Of a stretch of DNA of 64,000 bases, positions 51,006-59,501 are shown piece after piece. Position 1 is the first letter of the stretch. The number at the start of each line of letters is the position of its first letter. The DNA is from Thiopseudomonas sp. (lineage in GTDB: Bacteria > Pseudomonadota > Gammaproteobacteria > Pseudomonadales > Pseudomonadaceae): positions 1 through 64,000 of the forward strand of contig JALOAC010000013.1 of NCBI GenBank assembly GCA_023228985.1, read 5' to 3'. Under the pieces are notes generated by a model. That model saw only the letters and a list, made by a program, of their open reading frames with translations. It made no database searches and was not told where the DNA came from. Made by a program: the position numbers and the translations under genes.

Positions 51006-51288
51006 GATATTTCCTTTAGGTATAACGCCAACAGTGCAGGCCGTCCAGCCAAGCATACCTTTAGCATTTAGCAGTTGCGCTTAGTCTTGTTAGGGGCTTT
51101 ATTGTACAGCTATACGATAACTCCATTTATATCTTCGTCATTGGTGGGCATTACGACCAATGCTAACGCTGTGCACGAGCATCGGCACCACAGGCGCGAA
51201 CTGCTTCAATGTATTATACAGGTTCGCTGCCGTTGACGTTATTGAAGAGAACCTTATCCCGTTATCACCTCTTGTAGAAGATACTCTG

Positions 51289-51312
51289 TTGGAGCGCAAC
51301 TTTTGCGCGATA
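51289..51312 (+). repeat. REP-like palindromic element, copy 2
   Basis: TTGGAGCGCAACTTTTGCGC, continuing GATACG, repeats the palindrome at 41529 in the same orientation. Confidence 0.7.
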
Positions 51313-51380
51313 CGATCTATAAAGCAGCACCGCCTCGCTTTTGTGGGGCCCGACTCGTCGGGGAAGTTTTTTGCTTTTAA

Positions 51381-51731
51381 GTCTGAGTAGATTGTTTGGC
51401 TTGGTGCTACGGGCAGATATTGGCTCCCTGACAAGTCAGGTCCCACACGGCAGCGTGCTTCTTTGCAGTCATGGCGCGAGTGGTTCTAGCTTGCTCAACA
51501 CCCTGCAGAAATGGCGGTTTTTGGTAGGAGCAGGCCATGCCTGCGACAGCGGTGCGTCTGGCGGTGCTGTGTTTGCAGGTGTAATCTGCAGTCGGATGCA
51601 TGGCATCCTCGTACACGCGTAACGGGCATCCCGGTGGCGCTGGAGTTGGCTTGATAATCCGCATCGCCCAGAAACATGGCTCCAACAAATTCCTGAGCCT
51701 GTAGGTTGGCGGGATCATTACCTACATTTGA
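51381..51731 (+). repeat. Long intergenic repeat, unit A
   Basis: A 351-base unit starting GTCTGAGTAG. It contains a perfect CCTGAC-AA-GTCAGG hairpin at 51427, a REP-type GTAGGAGCAGGCCATGCCTG at 51524, and a right part (51631-51725) also present at 41561-41656. Most positions match unit B. Confidence 0.85.
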
Positions 51732-52024
51732 GTCTGAGTAGAGTATTTGGCTTGGTGCTACGGGCAGATATTGGTTCCCTGACAGGTCAGGCCCCACACG
51801 GCAGCGTGCTTCTTTGCAGCCATGGCGCGAGTGGTTCTAGCTCACCCAACACTCTGTAGAAGCAGCAGTTTGGGAGCAGGCCATGCCTGCGACAGCGGTG
51901 CGTCAGGTGGTGCTGTGTTTGCAGGCGTAATCTGCAGTCGGATGCATGGCATCCTCGTACACGCGTAACGGGCTTCCCGGTGGCGCTGGAGTTGGCTTAA
52001 AGTGCACGCCGTTCAGAAACCCAC
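51732..52024 (+). repeat. Long intergenic repeat, unit B
   Basis: The second tandem unit starts GTCTGAGTAG and follows unit A through TCTGCAGTCGGATGCATGGC and GGCGCTGGAGTTGGCTT; then it diverges, ending about 52024 beside the permease stop. The two units differ by scattered substitutions and small indels. Confidence 0.8.
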
Positions 52025-52026
52025 AT

Positions 52027-53019
52027 TCAGAAAAACAGGTAAGTGGCGTAGCCTGCAAGCATCGCCATAGCGAAGATGACCAACACAAAGGCTATTAATA
52101 GCTGCAATCTAAACAGTGAACGCAAGAGCACCAGCTCGGTCAGGCTTGCCCCGGCGCTGCCGATGATTAAGGCGAGCACGGTTCCGGCTCCGACGCCCTT
52201 GCTCATCAGTGCTGCCGCTAACGGTATGACTGCTTCTGCGCGCATATACAACGGCACACCAATGACTGCGGCAACCGGTATGGCCAAAGGATTGTCCGCA
52301 CCGGCGTAGTGTTCGAGTAGCTCAGTGGGCATAAAGCCGTAAATCACACTGCCAATGGCAATACCCACGAGCAAGTATGGAAGCACCTCAACAAAGTCCA
52401 ACCATGCTTCCTGCCACACACCGCTGTATTTACCGGCAGTTTGCCCAGCACTGCATTGGCTTGGCTGTTCATCGCCCTGCTGATCTGCACCGCAGCAGTT
52501 TGTCGTCTTACTGTTTGTTGGAACAACCACCGCCTTGGTGCTGCAGTCATTGCCTGTTCCACAACCTGAGGGTAGTTGTTCCGCTGAACTATACACATAG
52601 CGCTGAAAACCCAATGCTTGCAGCAACCAGCCTGCGCCCAGTGACACTATAAGAGCGGCAAACACGTAAATCGTGGAAAGGGTCAAACCAAAGGTGGCTA
52701 TGAGCAAAACAACAATAATGGGATTCAGCAGCGGCGAAGAAAATAAAAACACCATCATCGGACCAAATCCGGCACGCGCACGAATCAAGCCTTTCAGCAT
52801 AGGAATGGTCGAGCAACTGCAAAATGGCGTAATTGCACCCAGTGCTGCCGCTAGGAAATAACTACTTTTGCGTGCCGAACTCAGCATGGCTTCAACTTTA
52901 GCGGGAGGAATATGACGCTGCAGCGCGGCCACTAACAAGCTAATCCCAAGAAATAAAACCGACAACTCGACCGCAAGAAAAGCGAACATGTAGAGGGTAT
53001 CTAGCAGTTGTGATGACAT
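52027..53019 (-). CDS. SO_0444/YraQ-type metal-efflux-like permease
   Basis: A 330-residue membrane protein with eight to ten helices in two halves, each of about 130 residues. The first half has ALGAITPFCSCSTIPMLKG, the cysteine motif of YraQ/ArsP-type permeases. A cytoplasmic or periplasmic linker between the halves is rich in cysteine (GCGTGNDCS, NCCGADQQ). The cysteines suggest thiophilic metal or organoarsenical handling, and an ArsR-type regulator is divergently encoded with paired operators. The exact substrate is not fixed. ATG 53019 is preferred over TTG at 53025. Confidence 0.85.
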   Translation of the reverse strand: MSSQLLDTLYMFAFLAVELSVLFLGISLLVAALQRHIPPAKVEAMLSSARKSSYFLAAALGAITPFCSCSTIPMLKGLIRARAGFGPMMVFLFSSPLLNPIIVVLLIATFGLTLSTIYVFAALIVSLGAGWLLQALGFQRYVYSSAEQLPSGCGTGNDCSTKAVVVPTNSKTTNCCGADQQGDEQPSQCSAGQTAGKYSGVWQEAWLDFVEVLPYLLVGIAIGSVIYGFMPTELLEHYAGADNPLAIPVAAVIGVPLYMRAEAVIPLAAALMSKGVGAGTVLALIIGSAGASLTELVLLRSLFRLQLLIAFVLVIFAMAMLAGYATYLFF

Positions 53020-53034
53020 TACCAACCCCGATGA

Positions 53035-53050
53035 TTCTAGTTTTATCGAA
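53035..53050. promoter_or_regulatory. ArsR-type operator, permease side
   Basis: TTCTA-GTTTTA-TCGAA closely matches the other palindrome at 53096 and would cover about +3 to +18 of the permease transcript, fitting repression. Confidence 0.6.
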
Positions 53051-53059
53051 ATGTAGCTA

Positions 53060-53089
53060 ATGGTAGGTTTTAGCTCTTTGTACTGTCAA
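53060..53089 (-). promoter_or_regulatory. Sigma-70 promoter of the permease gene
   Basis: On the minus strand TTGACA (53089-53084), an 18-base spacer and TACCAT (53065-53060) form a -35/-10 pair. The expected transcript start is about 53053, 34 bases before the ATG. Confidence 0.6.
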
Positions 53090-53095
53090 CTATAA

Positions 53096-53111
53096 TTCTA
53101 GTATTATAGAA
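53096..53111. promoter_or_regulatory. ArsR-type operator, regulator side
   Basis: TTCTA-GTATTA-TAGAA is a palindrome with perfect 5-base arms. It overlaps a TATAAT -10 box at 53091-53096 for the regulator gene, so the regulator would repress itself. It is 61 bases from the matching site at 53035. Confidence 0.65.
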
Positions 53112-53132
53112 ATACACTCAAGGAGAAAGTCC

Positions 53133-53426
53133 ATGCAACATGACAGCGTCGCGGCCAGCTTGGCCGAGCTAGGTAATAGCCACCGTTTAGCCGCCTTTCG
53201 GTTTTTAGTTAAAGCAGGACCTGATGGCGCTTCTGTTGGCGAGATACAAAAAGCACTGGATATACCGGGTTCAACGCTTTCCCATCACCTGTCACGCATG
53301 GCTAAAGTCGGGCTAATTCGTCAAGAAAAACAGAGCAGAACCATTATTTGCAAGCCTGACTACGCACACCTAGATGGCTTAATCAGTTTTTTAAAAGAAG
53401 AATGCTGTGCGGATGTGCAGCGTTGA
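53133..53426 (+). CDS. ArsR-family transcriptional regulator
   Basis: A 97-residue winged-helix repressor. The recognition region is GSTLSHHLSRMAKVGLI (residues 47-63) with the ArsR beta wing KQSRTIICKP. Cysteines in ICKP and the EECCADVQR tail (CC pair) are candidate metal ligands; the classical ELCVCDL site of ArsR is absent. AAGGAG lies seven bases before the ATG. It is divergent from the permease gene and probably controls it and itself through two matched palindromes. Confidence 0.9.
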   Translation: MQHDSVAASLAELGNSHRLAAFRFLVKAGPDGASVGEIQKALDIPGSTLSHHLSRMAKVGLIRQEKQSRTIICKPDYAHLDGLISFLKEECCADVQR

Positions 53427-53450
53427 AGATTCGCTCAAGACGATATCACG

Positions 53451-53720
53451 CTAAGGAAAAGGCCCCATACGTACTAACAACGGCGTTCGCCTGTGCCAGC
53501 TGGCGTGCAAGGATTCCAATCCAAACAACAAAAACCCCAACCCGCCCAGCAGCTGTAACCAGCCATCTTCGGGATAATAGGACAGCGCTACAAAACCGAT
53601 CACAGTGAGCAGCGCTCCCAGTAACAGACCCACGATGCGCATGAGTGTTGAGGCTGGTTCTTTAAGTTTGGTTGGTTTTTTCAACGATGACACCCCTGTC
53701 TTAACCGTCTTTTTCAGCAT
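53451..53720 (-). CDS. Small membrane protein downstream of groEL, unknown
   Basis: An up to 89-residue protein with a basic N-terminus (MLKKTVKTGVSSLKKPTKLK) and two hydrophobic helices (IVGLLLGALLTVIGFVALSYY; LQLLGGLGFLLFGLESL). The start is uncertain: ATG 53720 follows the groEL terminator T-run directly with no ribosome-binding site; a TTG at 53684 has AGGGGTG seven bases before it; ATG 53642 is also possible. No family is recognised. Confidence 0.55.
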   Translation of the reverse strand: MLKKTVKTGVSSLKKPTKLKEPASTLMRIVGLLLGALLTVIGFVALSYYPEDGWLQLLGGLGFLLFGLESLHASWHRRTPLLVRMGPFP

Positions 53721-53726
53721 ATAAAA

Positions 53727-53754
53727 AAACCGCGCCAGTTGCCTGACGCGGTTT
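53727..53754. terminator. groEL terminator
   Basis: AAACCGCG / CGCGGTTT, 8-bp arms with a 12-base loop, 25 bases past the groEL stop and followed on the minus strand by seven Ts. A T-run also follows on the plus strand. Confidence 0.85.
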
Positions 53755-53778
53755 TTAATACTCAAGCAGCGGGGATGA

Positions 53779-55422
53779 TTACATCATGCCCATGCCACCC
53801 ATTCCACCCATGCCGCCCATATCAGGCATTGCAGGTGCTGAGTCATCTTTGATTTCTGCAATCATTGCTTCTGTGGTGATCATCAAGCCAGCAATAGAAG
53901 CAGCCGCCTGTAACGCAGAGCGAGTTACTTTAGCTGGGTCAAGAATACCCATAGCGATCATGTCGCCATATTCACCCGTTGCAGCGTTATAGCCGTAGTT
54001 GCCTTCGCCTTGCTTAACTTTATCAACCACAACGCTTGCTTCGTCACCAGAGTTAGTAACGATTTGACGCAGTGGCGATTCAACCGCACGGCGTAACAAT
54101 GCAATACCTACGTTCTGGTCTTCGTTGTCGCCTTTCAGCTCAGAGATAGCCAACAGCGCACGAATCAGTGCAACACCACCGCCAGGCACCACGCCTTCTT
54201 CAACCGCAGCACGGGTTGCGTGCAGGGCATCTTCAACGCGCGCTTTCTTCTCTTTCATTTCAACTTCAGTTGCAGCACCGACTTTGATTACTGCAACACC
54301 GCCAGCCAACTTGGCCAGACGCTCTTGCAGTTTTTCTTTGTCGTAGTCAGAAGTCGTGTCATCAATTTGCTTACGGATTTGTGCAACACGCGCATTAATG
54401 TCTTCTGCCTGACCCGCACCATCAATAATGGTGGTTTCGTCTTTATTGATCAGCACGCGCTTAGCGTTACCTAAGTGCTCCAAAGTAGTGGTGTCTAAGC
54501 TCAGGCCTACTTCTTCTGAAATGACTGTACCGCCAGTCAAAATAGCCAGATCTTGCAACATGGACTTGCGGCGATCGCCGAAACCAGGTGCTTTAACCGC
54601 AGCTACTTTAACAATGCCGCGCATGTTGTTTACAACCAAGGTCGCTAAGGCTTCGCCTTCAACGTCTTCAGCAACAATCAACAGCGGACGGCCTGCTTTA
54701 GCAACCGCTTCCAGCACAGGCAGTAGTTCACGGATGTTGGTGATTTTCTTATCAACCAGCAACAACAGTGGCTCTTCTAGCTCAGCTACCATGGTGTCAG
54801 GCTTGTTAATGAAATATGGCGACAGATAACCGCGGTCAAACTGCATACCTTCCACTACGGTCAGTTCGTTTTCTAAACCGGAACCTTCTTCAACAGTGAT
54901 CACGCCTTCTTTACCGACTTTTTCCATTGCTTCAGCAATGATGTCGCCGATAGAGCTGTCGGAGTTAGCTGAAATAGTACCCACCTGAGCAATAGCTTTA
55001 GAATCAGCACATGGCTTAGCCAGCTCCTTAAGCTGTGCAACAATAGCAGTGGTAGCCTTGTCGATACCGCGCTTAAGATCCATAGGGTTCATGCCCGCAG
55101 CTACTGCTTTCAAGCCTTCGTTAACAATGGCTTGCGCTAATACTGTAGCGGTAGTGGTACCGTCACCGGCTTCATCGTTCGCTTTAGAAGCGACGTCTTT
55201 AACCAGCTGTGCACCCATGTTTTCAAAACGATCTTTAAGTTCGATTTCTTTAGCAACAGATACACCGTCTTTAGTGATCATTGGTGCGCCATAGCTGCGC
55301 TCCAATACAACATGACGGCCCTTTGGACCTAGGGTTGCTTTTACCGCATCAGCCAGTACATTTACACCAGCTAGCATTTTTTTACGGCCAGAATCGCCGA
55401 ATTTTACTTCTTTTGCAGCCAT
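53779..55422 (-). CDS. groEL: Chaperonin GroEL
   Basis: A 547-residue 60-kDa chaperonin, full length. Conserved nucleotide-binding elements LGPKGRHV and DGTTTATVLAQ at the N-terminus, apical-domain substrate region, and the Gly-Met repeat tail (MGGMGGMGGMGGMGMM) are visible. It forms a 14-mer with GroES to fold proteins. groES lies 46 bases upstream. A sigma-32 promoter before groES should drive both genes in heat shock. Confidence 0.99.
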   Translation of the reverse strand: MAAKEVKFGDSGRKKMLAGVNVLADAVKATLGPKGRHVVLERSYGAPMITKDGVSVAKEIELKDRFENMGAQLVKDVASKANDEAGDGTTTATVLAQAIVNEGLKAVAAGMNPMDLKRGIDKATTAIVAQLKELAKPCADSKAIAQVGTISANSDSSIGDIIAEAMEKVGKEGVITVEEGSGLENELTVVEGMQFDRGYLSPYFINKPDTMVAELEEPLLLLVDKKITNIRELLPVLEAVAKAGRPLLIVAEDVEGEALATLVVNNMRGIVKVAAVKAPGFGDRRKSMLQDLAILTGGTVISEEVGLSLDTTTLEHLGNAKRVLINKDETTIIDGAGQAEDINARVAQIRKQIDDTTSDYDKEKLQERLAKLAGGVAVIKVGAATEVEMKEKKARVEDALHATRAAVEEGVVPGGGVALIRALLAISELKGDNEDQNVGIALLRRAVESPLRQIVTNSGDEASVVVDKVKQGEGNYGYNAATGEYGDMIAMGILDPAKVTRSALQAAASIAGLMITTEAMIAEIKDDSAPAMPDMGGMGGMGGMGMM

Positions 55423-55468
55423 GAATAATTACCTCAAATTTATTTCGTTAATGCATTGAAAAGATAAA

Positions 55469-55762
55469 TTAACCTTCGACCACGGCGAGGATTTCACTCT
55501 CACTCATCACGAGCAGATCTTCACCGCCAACTTTTACGGTGTTGCTGCCGGAATAGGGTCCAAAAACTACCTTATCACCCACTTTAACAGCCAAAGCACG
55601 TACTTCACCGTTATCCAAAACGCGACCCGTGCCTACAGCAACGATTTCACCTTGGTTAGGTTTTTCAGCAGCAGAACCAGGCAGTACAATGCCGCCAGCG
55701 GTTTTAGTTTCTTCTTCACTACGGCGGATTACCACGCGATCATGTAGAGGACGAAGCTTCAT
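55469..55762 (-). CDS. groES: Co-chaperonin GroES
   Basis: A 97-residue co-chaperonin. The N-terminal KLRPLHDRVVIRR, the mobile loop region (SEEETKTAGGIVLPGSAAEKP) and C-terminal LLVMSESEILAVVE are typical. It caps GroEL rings. GGAGAGAT precedes the ATG. It is the first gene of the groES-groEL operon, controlled by a heat-shock promoter about 140-180 bases upstream. Confidence 0.98.
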   Translation of the reverse strand: MKLRPLHDRVVIRRSEEETKTAGGIVLPGSAAEKPNQGEIVAVGTGRVLDNGEVRALAVKVGDKVVFGPYSGSNTVKVGGEDLLVMSESEILAVVEG

Positions 55763-55794
55763 TGTCGATCTCTCCTAATGGATTATTAAAATAA

Positions 55795-55852
55795 CCAATG
55801 CTCAGCATTGGCAGTTTTAGAAAGCCCTAGCTACTTGGATTTAAGCAGCTAG
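55795..55852 (-). repeat. Two hairpins in the groES leader
   Basis: CCAATGC-TCA-GCATTGG (55795-55811) and CTAGCT-CTT/AAG-AGCTAG (55827-55852, one mismatch in ten) can fold in the 5' leader between the sigma-32 promoter and groES. No match to a known thermosensor is evident. Confidence 0.5.
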
Positions 55853-55911
55853 AACATAAAAAATTAAACATTACGTTTTTTGAAATGCACAGCTAGGTTA
55901 CTGTTTCTGCT

Positions 55912-55939
55912 ATATGGGGGCTGTTGAAAAGCTTTCAAG
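55912..55939 (-). promoter_or_regulatory. Sigma-32 heat-shock promoter of groESL
   Basis: On the minus strand CTTGAAA, a 13-base spacer and CCCCATAT match the sigma-32 consensus (CTTGAAA-N13-15-CCCCATNT) fully. It begins 12 bases after the fxsA stop. Confidence 0.92.
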
Positions 55940-55950
55940 GGAGGGAACAC

Positions 55951-56403
55951 TTATTTTGTTTCATCATCGCGGCGCTGATACTCACCCTCGATGACTGTTG
56001 GACGGTCAGGGCGCTCGCTGTGTGGGGTGTGAGGAGGATGAGTAAACTCGCGGGGGCGATAGTTTTTGTGCATCGCTTTAATTAACCCCTGTTTGGTGAA
56101 CGGCAGCAGAAAAATAAAGCCAACAGCATCCGTCACCAATCCAGGAATAATCAACAACACACCGGCAATCACCCAAAGCACACCCGTCAGCATTTCAGTA
56201 TCTGGAACCTCGCCGCGCGCCATACGTTCACGCACGGCCCAAGCTGTAGCCACTCCAGCATATCGAATGCACATACCGCCCAGTATTCCAGTGGCCACTA
56301 TCCACAGCACCAGAGTGAGCGCACCCACCTCTGAACCAACCTGGATCAGTAGGTAAATTTCCACTAGCGGCAATAATAAAAACATCCAAGCAAATATACG
56401 CAT
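55951..56403 (-). CDS. fxsA: FxsA family membrane protein
   Basis: A 150-residue protein with four hydrophobic helices in the order typical of FxsA (FAWMFLLLPLVEIYLLIQVG; ALTLVLWIVATGILGGMCI; GVLWVIAGVLLIIPGLVTDAVGFIFLLPF) and a polar C-terminal tail rich in His, Pro and Arg. FxsA affects exclusion of phage T7 by the F plasmid in E. coli; its normal function is unknown. It lies upstream of groES on the same strand, as in Pseudomonas. Confidence 0.92.
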   Translation of the reverse strand: MRIFAWMFLLLPLVEIYLLIQVGSEVGALTLVLWIVATGILGGMCIRYAGVATAWAVRERMARGEVPDTEMLTGVLWVIAGVLLIIPGLVTDAVGFIFLLPFTKQGLIKAMHKNYRPREFTHPPHTPHSERPDRPTVIEGEYQRRDDETK

Positions 56404-56439
56404 ACAGTTTTGGCAACTCGTTATTTAGTCAAAGAATAC

Positions 56440-57951
56440 TTATTTACGCCGGTCTAAGCGCCACTGCCAAACAATCAAAATTACCGTTGGCACACCCAGC
56501 AAAGCGGTTAAATAAAAGAAATTTTCGTAACCTAGCTTATCAACCATCACCCCAGAATACCCGCCTATCAAACGCGGTAGCAACAGCATAATGGAACTCA
56601 GTAAAGCGTACTGACTGGCAGAAAACTTTAAATTCGTCAGACTGGATAGATACGCAACAAAAGCGGCAGTGGCAAGACCGGCACTAAAATTATCGCACGA
56701 AATCGTCACCATCAGCATCGGCATGTGCGCGCCCATATCGGTCAACATGGCGAACATTATATTGGTTGCCGCAGACGCAATTCCACCGAGCAAAAGTATC
56801 GGCATAATGCCAAAACGCATAATCAATACGCCGCCAGCACCCGCCCCAAATAAGGTCATAATCAAACCAAAAACCTTACTCACGCTAGCGATTTGCTCTT
56901 TGCTAAAACCTTGGTCAATGTAAAAAACATTAGCCATCACGCCCATCACCGTATCAGACATGCGGTACGTCGCCACCAAACCAAGCAACAGCAGCGCTTG
57001 CCAGCGATAACGGGCGATAAAATCATTTACCGGAGTCAATACCGGAGTTAGTCCACGCCGACCTATAGGTGACAAACAAAGTACGGTAATAACGCTGTAA
57101 AGCAGTGCGCGCAAAAAAGCCCGATCGGTAAAAAACAAATCCGTCAAACTTTGTTGACCAGAGAGAAGTAGCTGAAAATTGGTGCTGTAATACTGAGTCG
57201 CCATAGCGGGTACGGAAATCAGTAACACAATTAAAACAATGACCGAGCTGAGCTGGTGCATCAAAGCATATTGTGTTCTAGTGTCATCTGTGCCGATTTC
57301 AACCTTAGGTTCGCGCATCCACAGCGTGGTCAGCAAGCCTGGCAACATTAACAAAGCAAATAACAAATAGGTGCTAGCCCAGGCTGAATGCCTGTATTGC
57401 AAACCGCTGGAGCCAAACCATTCAGCAAAATACAACGCCCCTGCCGTCGCCAGCAATGCCGCTACTCGATAACCCGTCATGTAGCTTGCAGCCAAAGCGG
57501 CTTGCTGTTTATCTTCCGCAATTTCAAGACGATAGGCGTCGATAGAGATATCTTGCGTGGCAGAAGCAAAAGCCACTAACACGGCCAACGCGATAAGGGT
57601 TGCTAAATGCGTTTGCGGGTTACTAAACGCCATCCCTGCCAAACCCAGAGCAACCAACAATTGCGACAACACCAGCCAAGAACGGCGGCGTCCTAGAAAG
57701 CCCAACAGCGGCAACCGCCACTGATCCAGCAAGGGCGACCAAACCCATTTAAATGCATACGCCAAACCAATCAGGCTGGCAAAGCCGATGGTTTCGCGCG
57801 CAACACCCGCTTCACGCAACCATACAGACAGTGTAGAGAACACCAGCATGTACGGCAGTCCTGCAGCAAAACCCAGCAATAACAAGGCTAAAGATGCGGG
57901 TGTTGCGTAAGCTTTTAGCGCCTCGCGCCAGCCATTAGCAGAACTTGACAA
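56440..57951 (-). CDS. ampG: AmpG-family muropeptide transporter (MFS)
   Basis: A 503-residue MFS-type permease with about 12-14 hydrophobic helices. The AmpG signature is visible: GFAAGLPYMLVFSTLSVWLREAGV, GLAYAFKWVWSPLLDQW, GRRRSWLV, and AFASATQDISIDAYRLE. It imports anhydromuropeptides from the periplasm for cell-wall recycling, and through AmpR can influence beta-lactamase induction; no ampR or ampC is in the window. It is transcribed toward fxsA. Confidence 0.93.
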   Translation of the reverse strand: MSSSANGWREALKAYATPASLALLLLGFAAGLPYMLVFSTLSVWLREAGVARETIGFASLIGLAYAFKWVWSPLLDQWRLPLLGFLGRRRSWLVLSQLLVALGLAGMAFSNPQTHLATLIALAVLVAFASATQDISIDAYRLEIAEDKQQAALAASYMTGYRVAALLATAGALYFAEWFGSSGLQYRHSAWASTYLLFALLMLPGLLTTLWMREPKVEIGTDDTRTQYALMHQLSSVIVLIVLLISVPAMATQYYSTNFQLLLSGQQSLTDLFFTDRAFLRALLYSVITVLCLSPIGRRGLTPVLTPVNDFIARYRWQALLLLGLVATYRMSDTVMGVMANVFYIDQGFSKEQIASVSKVFGLIMTLFGAGAGGVLIMRFGIMPILLLGGIASAATNIMFAMLTDMGAHMPMLMVTISCDNFSAGLATAAFVAYLSSLTNLKFSASQYALLSSIMLLLPRLIGGYSGVMVDKLGYENFFYLTALLGVPTVILIVWQWRLDRRK

Positions 57952-57960
57952 TTTTGTTTC

Positions 57961-58305
57961 TCATAATTGCTCGATGCTCATTTCATCAAAAGCGGACCAT
58001 TTATATAAACGTAAGGATACGCGCCCATCAACAACATTTACACCTTCGGCACGTAAACGTTGAATTTGTTCAATCCACACCTCACCGCCTTCAGACACAC
58101 TTAATCGCCCTGCATGATTAAGCACCCTGTGCCAAGGTAGGTTTGTACCCTCTGGTAGCTTTTTAAGCTGACTGCCAACCCAACGCGCTGCTCGCCCTAG
58201 CCCAGCCAAACCTGCTAGCTGTCCATAGGTTACCACTTTTCCTTCTGGCACCTGCGATAATGCGATATATAAAGCTTGGCGTCTTTGCTCTGCGGTATCA
58301 AACAT
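57961..58305 (-). CDS. Alkyltransferase-like protein (MGMT family, ATL type)
   Basis: A 114-residue protein of the O6-alkylguanine-DNA alkyltransferase family. Helix-turn-helix and active loop are visible: VPEGKVVTYGQLAGLAGL, ARWVGSQLKKL and NLPWHRVLNHAGRLS. The active-site cysteine of true methyltransferases (PCHR) is Trp here (PWHR), so it is an ATL, which flips and flags alkylated bases for nucleotide-excision repair. ATG 58305 was chosen over an in-frame TTG at 58335. Confidence 0.92.
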   Translation of the reverse strand: MFDTAEQRRQALYIALSQVPEGKVVTYGQLAGLAGLGRAARWVGSQLKKLPEGTNLPWHRVLNHAGRLSVSEGGEVWIEQIQRLRAEGVNVVDGRVSLRLYKWSAFDEMSIEQL

Positions 58306-58400
58306 ATAAATTGCTTTTCTAAGTGAGTTCTGCAAAATACGCTGCCTTGGGCAACCTCTAAATCATTTTACAGTATTTATTTTGCTAACCGGTCAAATCA

Positions 58401-59411
58401 ATGCAAGCACTCATTCGTTTAATTGTTTCTACAACCCTTATTTTCGCCGGTCATACGTGGGCAGACAGCCTGCTGCTTAAAAACGGTGACCGCCTAACCG
58501 GCAAGGTCATACTGATAGATGCCGGTAAATTGCTGCTAAAAACCACTTATGCCGGCACTATTAGTATAGACACACGCAAAATCGCCAGCATTGAAACAAC
58601 CAAGCAGCTGCACATTAAAGAACAGCGTTTCAGTGAACCAGTAAACGCTCGCCTGCAGCCCGCTGAGCAAGGCAAGGCAATCATTAGCCATTCTCATGAT
58701 CACAGCGTTGCGATTGCTGATATTTACCAAGCTCTGCCCGTGACTGAAAGCAAGCTCACCCAAGATCTGCTATGGACGGGTAGCATGCACCTGTCGGCTG
58801 ATTTTAAGCGTAAAGAAAGCAGCTCAGACAGCTACGACATTGATGCCAAAACCAAGCTACGCCACGGACACTGGCGTCATAACGCCGAGCTTGAGTACGA
58901 TTACGAGACCAAGGACGACAGCAAAAAAACTGACCAACTGATGGCCAGCTATGCGCTGGATCGATTCTTTTCCGAGCGTTGGTTTTGGCAAGGCAAGTAT
59001 AAATTCAATCACGATCAGCTAGAAGACCTAACCAAACAACACACCTATGGCACAGGCCCGGGTTTTCAGTTTTGGGATAACGAGCTTGGCTCACTTTCGT
59101 TGGCTGGACTAATTAACCACAGTATTTTCCAATACAAAGATGGCCATAAAGAACGCTTTAACTCATCGACTCTATCTTGGGATTACCAACGCTTTTTCTT
59201 AACCAGAACCCTAGAATTTTTTAACAAAGGCGAGTTGGCTGTACCCTTTACCAACGAGGTTGATTACGTGCTGGATGCTGAAACAGGCTTGCGTTATAAA
59301 TTAAATAGCTGGGCGTCCTTAAGTTTAAAAGCCGAGTGGGAAAAAATACGCAGCAAGTACGGTGACGTCAATAACCGCCGTTACCTGATGGGCGTTGGCG
59401 TAACCTGGTAG
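58401..59411 (+). CDS. DUF481 outer-membrane protein
   Basis: A 336-residue protein with signal peptide (LIRLIVSTTLIFAGHTWA), an N-terminal soluble domain of about 90 residues (LLLKNGDRLTGKVILIDAGKLLLKTTYAGTISID) like those preceding DUF481 domains, and a DUF481 beta-barrel (alternating aromatic strands, GTGPGFQFWDNE, YLMGVGVTW at the C-terminus as an outer-membrane insertion end). Function is unknown; related YdiY-type proteins are acid- or stress-induced. Confidence 0.85.
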   Translation: MQALIRLIVSTTLIFAGHTWADSLLLKNGDRLTGKVILIDAGKLLLKTTYAGTISIDTRKIASIETTKQLHIKEQRFSEPVNARLQPAEQGKAIISHSHDHSVAIADIYQALPVTESKLTQDLLWTGSMHLSADFKRKESSSDSYDIDAKTKLRHGHWRHNAELEYDYETKDDSKKTDQLMASYALDRFFSERWFWQGKYKFNHDQLEDLTKQHTYGTGPGFQFWDNELGSLSLAGLINHSIFQYKDGHKERFNSSTLSWDYQRFFLTRTLEFFNKGELAVPFTNEVDYVLDAETGLRYKLNSWASLSLKAEWEKIRSKYGDVNNRRYLMGVGVTW

Positions 59412-59501
59412 CGCACGTTTTGATTGCTGCCGTCAAAGGTTGCTACCTGCACAACGTCTTTTGCTAGAATAACTGCAGGTGTAACTACAACGAGCCCGCT
59501 C

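Larger units (their letters stand above)
51006..52026. other. Non-coding repeat-rich stretch
   Basis: About 1 kb without a supported gene. It holds a REP-like palindrome at 51289, two copies of a 351-base intergenic repeat (51381 and 51732), and within each a second REP-type palindrome (GCAGGC-CAT-GCCTGC). Short open frames here arise from the repeats. Similar sequence at 41.5-41.7 kb brackets the restriction segment. 51057-51280 contains a plus-strand frame (51160) of unknown worth that runs into the REP element. Confidence 0.7.

Noticed and set aside
51138..51797. Minus-strand frames starting MGPDLSG over the long repeats
   Set aside because: They appear once per repeat unit and are products of repeat sequence, not genes.
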